A stretch of 64,000 bases of DNA from Naganishia liquefaciens (Eukaryota > Basidiomycota > Tremellomycetes > Filobasidiales > Filobasidiaceae). The DNA is taken from the NCBI GenBank assembly GCA_013423385.1, contig BLZA01000017.1:310001-374000 (forward strand). The letters are read 5' to 3'. Of this stretch, positions 58,366 through 64,000 are shown piece after piece (within the stretch, counting starts at the first letter, position 1; each line of letters begins with the position of its first letter). The notes beneath the pieces were generated by a model that had not been told where the DNA came from, ran no database searches, and saw only the letters and a program-made list of their open reading frames with translations. The position numbers and the translations under genes were made by a program.

Positions 58366-59709
58366 ATGCCCCGCCTCCTCGCAACAGGCTCCAACGGCCA
58401 CGGGCAACTCGGCATCGCACACCGTGACGATGTCTCCCGCTTCACGCCCTGTCTCTTCTCCGACGGACGCAATCCCCTCGAGGACAGCACCGTTCGCGTC
58501 CTTTCCCTCGTGTCGGGCGGAAACCATTCGTTGCTCTTGCTGACGTCGGCTCGCGGGCGGAACGAGATCTGGGTGACGGGCAGTAACCGTCATGGCGAAC
58601 TTGGCCCAGGTATAGGACCTTCGGTGAATGTCTGGACGCCGTTGGACCTGGCGGCGGTCCGAGGTGCCGCGGGACTCGTCGAGGAGGGCACGATATACGA
58701 GCCCGTCGCCATAGGCTGCACATGGTCGTCGACCTTTATCGCCTTTTCTCGGTCTCTCATTTCGGACAGCGGGCTAAGAATATCAGATGTTATCGTCTCA
58801 TTTGGATCTAATGATTTCGGCGAGCTAGGCTGCGGAGAGATTACTCGCGACTCTTCCGCCATCGCAGGAAAGGCAAATATCGTTCGCATTCCCGGATGGG
58901 ATGCGCATGATTCGCGGTCGAGAATGCGCGTACAGCAGATAGCGACAGGACAACGGCACATTGTCTGTTTGTGTGTCATCTCGACAGACGGACACGAAGA
59001 GCAGACGGTCTACGGATGGGGCGCAGCACGGCACGGCCAGCTCTCCACATCGACGCATTCCGAGACCTCAAACGATACCTCGCATGCAGGTCCCTCGCGT
59101 GAACCCATTCGTCGCGCTGCAAAGTACCCAACAACGCATACCACGCCAACGCAGCTCGACATCCGGGCGTCGCTTGCTTTGGCCTCTTCAATCTCGCACA
59201 TTGCCTGCGGCGCATCGCATACTGTTCTTTGCACCTCTGCCGGAGCGCTCATCACGCTCGGTTCCAACGCAAAACGACAGCGGGACGTACCGATGTCATG
59301 TACTGCCGTTGCGTGTACATGGAACGGGACCGTGGGATGGGATGAAAAGGGCGCGTGGGCGGTAGGGAGTAACACCCATGGTCAACTCGGACGTCGTCAG
59401 CTCTCTTCGGTATCCGCGACGGAGAATGATTACATATCTTTCGACGACCTCGCCACCCCCGTACACATCCAAAGTATTGTTTGCGGAAGCGAACATACTC
59501 TCCTCCTCACGCAGCAAGGCACGCTGTACGCCTGGGGCTGGAACGAGCACGGCAACCTGGGCGTTGGGTCGCTCGAGGATCAGTGGACTCCGCGGCGAGT
59601 GTCTGTGAGCGGCGAAGATGGCGGAGTGCCGAGGGTTCGCGGCGTGTGGGCCGGCTGTGGCACGAGTTGGGTTCTGGTGGATGATAGAGTTTGGGCTGAA
59701 TCCCCTTGA
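58366..59709 (+). CDS. ATS1: RCC1-repeat protein Ats1/Kti13
   Basis: An intronless frame of 447 residues, which is unusual in this window. Several RCC1 blades are visible: LLATGSNGHGQLGIAH, SGGNHSLLLL, WVTGSNRHGELG, VSFGSNDFGELGCG, ACGASHTVLCT, WAVGSNTHGQLG, CGSEHTLLLTQQGTLYAWGW, and a family-type ending AGCGTSWVLV. Yeast Ats1/Kti13 pairs with Kti11 and supports diphthamide synthesis and Elongator-dependent tRNA wobble modification; the matching start (MPRLLATGSNG) and end suggest orthology rather than a general RCC1 protein. It is longer than the yeast protein by about 110 residues, mostly Ser/Thr loops between blades. Confidence 0.85.
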   Translation: MPRLLATGSNGHGQLGIAHRDDVSRFTPCLFSDGRNPLEDSTVRVLSLVSGGNHSLLLLTSARGRNEIWVTGSNRHGELGPGIGPSVNVWTPLDLAAVRGAAGLVEEGTIYEPVAIGCTWSSTFIAFSRSLISDSGLRISDVIVSFGSNDFGELGCGEITRDSSAIAGKANIVRIPGWDAHDSRSRMRVQQIATGQRHIVCLCVISTDGHEEQTVYGWGAARHGQLSTSTHSETSNDTSHAGPSREPIRRAAKYPTTHTTPTQLDIRASLALASSISHIACGASHTVLCTSAGALITLGSNAKRQRDVPMSCTAVACTWNGTVGWDEKGAWAVGSNTHGQLGRRQLSSVSATENDYISFDDLATPVHIQSIVCGSEHTLLLTQQGTLYAWGWNEHGNLGVGSLEDQWTPRRVSVSGEDGGVPRVRGVWAGCGTSWVLVDDRVWAESP

Positions 59710-59887
59710 TCAGATGTGCGTATCGTCCCTTGCTTGGAAGAGCTGCGATGGACTGGTTACGGGGAAAATACCAACAATGTGCCCTTATTTGCAAGATGCC
59801 ATTATGATGCATGCATATTCTGTACACTTGACAATGAAGTTGGATCTGCTACAACAGTCTTTGAATCTCCTTCAATCATTCATCCGC

Positions 59888-60634
59888 TTAGATTCGCTTG
59901 TCTCCGGGCCTTTGCCAGTTCAACAACGCATAACCGGCGTTCAAGTAGGTTGCGTAGCCCAACCAAGCAACATACGGCACCGTCAACCAGTTGGCCGAGA
60001 TCGGGGTCGTGTAAATGTCGCTCATGTCGAGCGCCCACTTGGCGGCGGTGGCGGTGAGGGCGACAATGTTGACCAGGGCAATCTTGGGCGATTTCGAGCC
60101 AAAGAAGATGGGCGACCAGAGAAGGTTGAGCGCGAGTTGAGCCCAGTAGAGTTCGAGAGCGTTGATGGCCTTGCCGCTAAGAGGAGCATAAACAAAATGT
60201 CAGCGCGCTGCCTAAAGGGGTACCGGTATGTGAGACTTACGTAGCCTGGGGAGTTCCAGCGCTCTGGAGAGACTTGGCAGCGAGATGCGAGGCGTATCCC
60301 ATACCGGCATACAGCAAGGTCCAAACGGTCGGGAAGGCGGCCTTGGGAGGAACACCAGGCGGCGAGACCATGCTCTGCGGAAAGGACAGATACTTCTTGA
60401 GCAGGAGCCCTCGATCAAATTCATTCGGATTACTCACCTCGTACCATCCAGTGGTCTTGTTGCTGGACCTCGGCGAAGAGACGAGACCGCTCAACATACC
60501 GAGACCGACCGGCAAGCCGACGGCGAGACTATGCAGCAAAGGCAGGATTAGCCTCATGCAGACTCCATCTCTTGCTTCAGTACGTACATTGGGTTTCGCG
60601 GAAGCGCGAAGAAGATATCGGGCAGGGGAGACAT
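59888..60634 (-). CDS. tspO: TspO/MBR-family membrane protein
   Basis: Four exons encode roughly 185 residues: a start MSPLPDIFFALPRNP, a first span LAVGLPVGLGMLSGLVSS, then the family core SMVSPPGVPPKAAFPTVWTL with LYAGMGYASHLAA, ELYWAQLALNLLWSPIFFGS, a span with IALVNIVALTATAAKWAL, and YVAWLGYATYLNAGYALLNW. TspO proteins are five-helix membrane proteins binding tetrapyrroles and sterols, mitochondrial in animals. The PPG..FP..WT.LY.MGYAS pattern is diagnostic. It is divergent from the aldo/keto reductase over 404 bp. A TATATAT lies about 80 bp upstream of its ATG (60716-60722). Confidence 0.93.
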
Positions 60635-61038
60635 GTTGATAAAGTGGATATGTGATTGCTTTGTTGATTGATTAAAACCGGGTTCACCCTGGCCGCGCAC
60701 CGGAAGAAGCCAAAGTATATATGCCGGTCAGGCGGGTCAGCCAGCCCGTACTGGCGGCTGTTGACTGACGGCGGAAGCATCCGTCATTGACGTCATGAGC
60801 GGAACCACGGACGAAGCGAGCTCGCCAGAAAGGAACGGACAGGTAGAGCCAAATGTCCGCCCACCTCATCTGAAACCGGAGCGGACCGTTGGATGCCGCG
60901 GCCGGGAGATCGATGAGCAGCCCACTCGTGACGGGAATCGCAGGATATAATATAAGTCGCTGCAGGTCCGGGCATAGTCAATCGGCTCTGCTGGGCAGCG
61001 ATAGATCTGTCCATTGTTCAACGACCAAAGACCTCACA
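60635..61038. promoter_or_regulatory. Divergent promoter of tspO and the aldo/keto reductase
   Basis: 404 bp with a TATA-like element on each side: TATATAT at 60716-60722 toward tspO, and TATAATATAAG at 60946-60956 toward the reductase. The reductase element lies about 85-90 bp before its ATG. TATA-containing promoters in fungi are often stress-regulated; that is an inference. Confidence 0.55.
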
Positions 61039-62395
61039 ATGCCAGCCTCCTTACCCACTCGAAAACTTGGCAAAAATGGACCGCAGGTGACCGCTATCGG
61101 ATTCGGGACGATGTGAATACCTTTCTTTCGCATCCAGTGTTGGCCTCGCTTGATTCATCGGCTGATATGCGTTCCAGGGGTTTATCAGCCTTTTACGGCA
61201 AAGTCGACAGTGACGAGGAGCGATTCAAAGTCCTCGACCGCGCATACGAGCTCGGCGAGACTCACTGGGATAGTATGTCCATAACAATCTCAGTTACACA
61301 TGGATCATGACCGCTTTCTGTCGCCATCAGGCGCCGACATCTACGGCGACTCGGAAGAACTGCTCGGAAAGTGGTTCGCCAAGACGGGAAAGAGGGATGA
61401 AATCTTTCTTACGACCAAGTTTGCCAACAAGGTGCTCGATGGCGGAGCCAATCGAGCTATCGATTCGTCGCCCGAGTATTGCAAAGAGGCGTGTGCAAAG
61501 TCATTAAAGAGGCTCGGGGTTGATTGTATCGATCTTTACTACTGGTAAGCCCAAGTTCCTCTCCTTGAACTTGACACCTCTGACAATTTCTCAGTCACCG
61601 AGTTGACAAGAAGACGCCTATCGAAAAGACAATCGAAGCCATGGTCGAGCTCAAAAAGTGCGTCTCTGTCTGATGTCGTTCCAGCGATTACCAACGCCTC
61701 GCCTTGATAGTGAGGGCAAGATCAAGTACATTGGACTCTCCGAAGTATCCGCCGACACGCTCCGTCGAGCCTGCAAAGTCCACCATGTTGACGCCGTTCA
61801 GCTGGAATACAGCCCGTTCTCACTCGAAGTCGAGCAGTTTGGGCTCCTCGATGCGTGCCGGGAGTTGGGCGTCGCGCTCGTCGCTTACAGTCCTCTGGGT
61901 ATGTTGCACTCGGTTACTTTGAAGCGGCTTAGACTGATTGTCCTAGGTCGAGGTATGCTTACCGGAAAATACACAAAGCCAACAGACTTTGAGGAAGGCG
62001 ATTTCCGGCGAATCAATCCTCGGTTCTCGGAGGAGGTAAGCAGCTCATTTCCGCGGCCTTCTGACCATTCGCTCAATACGACCATCCGGCTCTCTTAGAA
62101 TTTCCCCAAGAACCTGCGTGCAGCTGAAGCCATCGCAGAAATCGCGAAACGCAAGGGATGTACCACGGGTCAACTCAGTCTTGCCTGGTTGCTGGCCCAG
62201 GACCCGCTCGTCATTCCTATTCCCGGTACCAAGAAGATCAAGTACCTTGAAGAGAACGTCAAGGCCCTCGATGTTCATCTCTCGCAAGACGAATCGCTCG
62301 AGATGCGCAAGGCTCTGGAGGGCGCAAACGCTCAAGGTTCGCGTTATCCCGAGACCATGTTGTCTACCTTGTTTGCGGATACTGCACCACTGTAG
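61039..62395 (+). CDS. Aldo/keto reductase
   Basis: About six short-intron exons encode roughly 340 residues, starting MPASLPTRKLGKNGPQVTAI. A TIM-barrel NADPH oxidoreductase. The catalytic tetrad is visible: Asp and Tyr in SADIYGDSEELLGKW, Lys in LTTKFA and His in LYYCHRVD. Cofactor-side motifs are GKIKYIGLSEVSADTLRRA, QLEYSPFSLEVEQ, LVAYSPLGRGMLTGKY and PIPGTKKIKYLEEN. It resembles the yeast/plant pyridoxal-reductase or IolS-like group (AKR13); the natural substrate is not determined. The first exon ends within the Met codon of FGTMGLSAFYG. It shares a promoter with tspO. Confidence 0.92.
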
Positions 62396-62564
62396 CGTGA
62401 GGAGATGAAGCTCGGCCGTCTCTTTTTTTGAAGCTTAAAGGTTATTGAGAGGATGTCAAAATCAACATGTCAATAACAAATCATTCTGCTAGATAGCCAG
62501 AAAAGAAAAAGGGAAGGTATATACGGGAAACGAAATACAATGCAGGTGTCCGTTTCCTTCGGTC

Positions 62565-64000
62565 CTACTTTCTGGCACGTGTCACCCTCTTGGGGATCCC
62601 AGACACCTCTGCGGCTTCGGCAATGGTTGCAGTGGCAGCGCGAGTCTTGCGTACTGGTGCAACAGGTGCGGACGCCGGCGGCGGTGTGGCCCTGGCTTTG
62701 CTAGATGCCGTTGGAGCAGTCAAGCGGGATCCCACTGCTGCCCTGGTAGCTCGTTTCGGCACCGGTGCGACCACCTCTTCCGTCTCCGTACTGCTCTGGA
62801 GTATCCGCGATGTCGGAGCAGCCGTTGTACGGGCGCGAGTCTTGGGCTTTTCCGCCTCTAGATTCTCAACCTTTATGCTAGGCTGCGGCAATGCAGATCT
62901 TGTGGCCAGCGGACGAGCACCCGCAGTTCGCGCAGCGGTCGGAGCACGCGTCGTTCGCGCAGCGGTCGGAGCACGCGTCGTTCTCCTGACTGGTTTGATG
63001 TCTTCTGGATCGGGCTCGGGAACCGATATATCGTCAAGCGGATCGGCGTCATTATCTTCTTCCTCCAAGGGATCTGAATCCGGAGCGGCGGACTTTGCGC
63101 GCGTACGAACAGTTGTGGTCCTCGTGACGGTTTTGGCAGCTGGCTTTACCGCCGGCTTCTCTTCGACTTCAGCCGTTGTCGCTCGAGTCCTGATAGGCCT
63201 TGCCGTAGTCCTTCTTACCGGCACGGACGCCTCCTCTGTAGAAGTACTGCTGGCGAGCTCCTGAGCCTGACGTGTTCGCGTGACCTTCTGGTTCACATTC
63301 GATGTCACAGGCTCCGGAGCGGGAGGAGCTCGAGCGCGCCTAAGACCAGTGCTGGCAACCGACGCGGTAGGTTTGCTGGTAGAACTCGCTCCCGCAGCTG
63401 GTTTTGCCCTGGTTCTGAGACCTGGAGCAGCCACGCGACTCGTCGTCCGCGCAGGAGCAGGAAGGCTTCCAGGCGGTGCTGCAGCCCTGTTTCGCGTCGG
63501 AAGTCTGGAAACAGACGGTCCGGCGGCAGACGAAGATTCGGATTCTTGCTCTGCGGCCGCCTCCTGCCTGGATGAAGCGAGCTCTGGGAATAGGTCGACT
63601 ATTCCCGCCATCTCTGGAGTGGCGACCTCAGGCTTGGCCGCAAACATCTCTCTCAGGCCAGCAAACCTAGGGGTTCCAGGTTGTGCCTTTGGAGTTCGCA
63701 TCATCTCCCGAAGTCCCTTCAGCATTGGTGTTGCGGGATTCTTCGACTCTTCTAAAGACACCGCTTTGTCGCCTTGCCGTAGCTCGATCTCGTCAGCGGA
63801 AGAATGACCTTTCGTCTGTTCCTCTTCCCGCTCCTCTTGATCCGCTTCATGAGGGAAATCTCCATCTTCGCCTTGAGAAACGCTGGCAGAATCGTCTTCC
63901 CCGTGAAGGTCGTTTTCGGTACTATTTCCCTCCGGTTCCTGCATGTCTGGTGCCGTTTCCCCCTCTACACTGGGCTTCTCCAGCTTGGGTATGAAGCGCG
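62565..64000 (-). CDS. Ki-67/chmadrin-like basic repeat protein (5' part outside window)
   Basis: The minus-strand frame is open from the right edge to TAG at 62565, so this is the C-terminal part of a larger gene; about 478 residues are visible. A segment of short repeats reads TPMLKGLREMM, TPRFAGLREMF and TPEMAGIVDLF, the TP-x-(F/L)-x-G-(L/I)-(R/V)-x-(M/L) pattern known from Ki-67 and chmadrin, which bind PP1 or chromosomes. The rest is Ala/Thr/Arg/Pro-rich with many RTRA and RTTR units, strongly basic, likely chromatin or nucleic-acid associated. It contains a perfect 27-bp tandem duplication. The exact orthologue is uncertain. Confidence 0.75.
   Translation of the reverse strand, partial: RFIPKLEKPSVEGETAPDMQEPEGNSTENDLHGEDDSASVSQGEDGDFPHEADQEEREEEQTKGHSSADEIELRQGDKAVSLEESKNPATPMLKGLREMMRTPKAQPGTPRFAGLREMFAAKPEVATPEMAGIVDLFPELASSRQEAAAEQESESSSAAGPSVSRLPTRNRAAAPPGSLPAPARTTSRVAAPGLRTRAKPAAGASSTSKPTASVASTGLRRARAPPAPEPVTSNVNQKVTRTRQAQELASSTSTEEASVPVRRTTARPIRTRATTAEVEEKPAVKPAAKTVTRTTTVRTRAKSAAPDSDPLEEEDNDADPLDDISVPEPDPEDIKPVRRTTRAPTAARTTRAPTAARTAGARPLATRSALPQPSIKVENLEAEKPKTRARTTAAPTSRILQSSTETEEVVAPVPKRATRAAVGSRLTAPTASSKARATPPPASAPVAPVRKTRAATATIAEAAEVSGIPKRVTRARK
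62926..62979 (+). repeat. Perfect 27-bp tandem duplication
   Basis: Two identical copies starting GTTCGCGCAGCGGTCGGAGC, in frame, adding nine residues (a repeated RTTRAPTAA-type unit) to the basic protein. Perfect identity implies a recent duplication or a length polymorphism. Confidence 0.95.

Noticed and set aside
62590-63807. Plus-strand frames of 224 and 175 codons opposite the Ki-67-like gene
   Set aside because: Shadows of the Ala/Thr/Arg-rich minus-strand gene, whose codon bias leaves the complement open.

Overview
This window looks like a euchromatic chromosome segment from a basidiomycetous yeast or mould, most like the Tremellomycetes (Cryptococcus/Kwoniella type). The evidence is direct. 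Almost every gene is cut by many short introns of about 48-65 nt with GT(A/G)NG donors, CTNA-type branch points and CAG/TAG acceptors. Genes are dense and lie on both strands. The proteins are clearly fungal: HIS1, LTV1, SAP18, CWC21, SGF73, ATS1, Zn2Cys6 and C2H2 regulators. The taxonomic call is an inference from gene structure; no database search was possible. I see no transposon, LTR element, CRISPR array or rRNA gene.

Layout from left to right. 1-3.4 kb: the 3' end of an unrecognised gene, then two adjacent low-complexity proteins that appear to be diverged tandem paralogues. 3.7-5.9 kb: a divergent ribosomal-protein pair, RPL44 (eL42) and RPS18 (uS13). 6.7-11.6 kb: a 14-exon dynactin p150 gene. 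11.8-12.6 kb: a two-span membrane protein, followed by a gene-poor 2.5 kb. 15.1-20.9 kb: a Bin3/MePCE RNA-cap methyltransferase, a sphingosine-1-phosphate phosphatase and LTV1. 22-27.5 kb: a small unknown gene and a C-terminal zinc-finger protein. 27.6-33.8 kb: HIS1, SAP18, a sensor-like membrane protein and an AN1 zinc-finger protein. 35-38.5 kb: SER3 and the ubiquitin-eL40 fusion. 39.5-49.8 kb: a C2H2 regulator, aminopeptidase P and a Zn2Cys6 regulator. 51.4-57.3 kb: an amino-acid permease, CWC21 and SGF73. 58.4-64 kb: ATS1/KTI13, TspO, an aldo/keto reductase and the 3' part of a Ki-67/chmadrin-like protein.

Functionally this is ordinary housekeeping. Four genes serve ribosomes directly (RPL44, RPS18, UBI1, LTV1). 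HIS1, SER3, aminopeptidase P and the permease serve amino-acid supply. SAP18, SGF73 and CWC21 serve chromatin and splicing. Several pairs are divergent over short shared promoters. I found no credible new multi-gene system. The most unusual material is gene architecture: start codons split by introns, exons of 5, 7 and 13 nt, two GC-AG introns and in-frame stop-free introns. A truncated tRNA-like Pol III element and a pair of unknown paralogues are also worth a second look.

Exon boundaries given in the entries were worked out by hand from splice consensus, reading phase and protein-family fit. Where the family is unknown they are correspondingly weaker.
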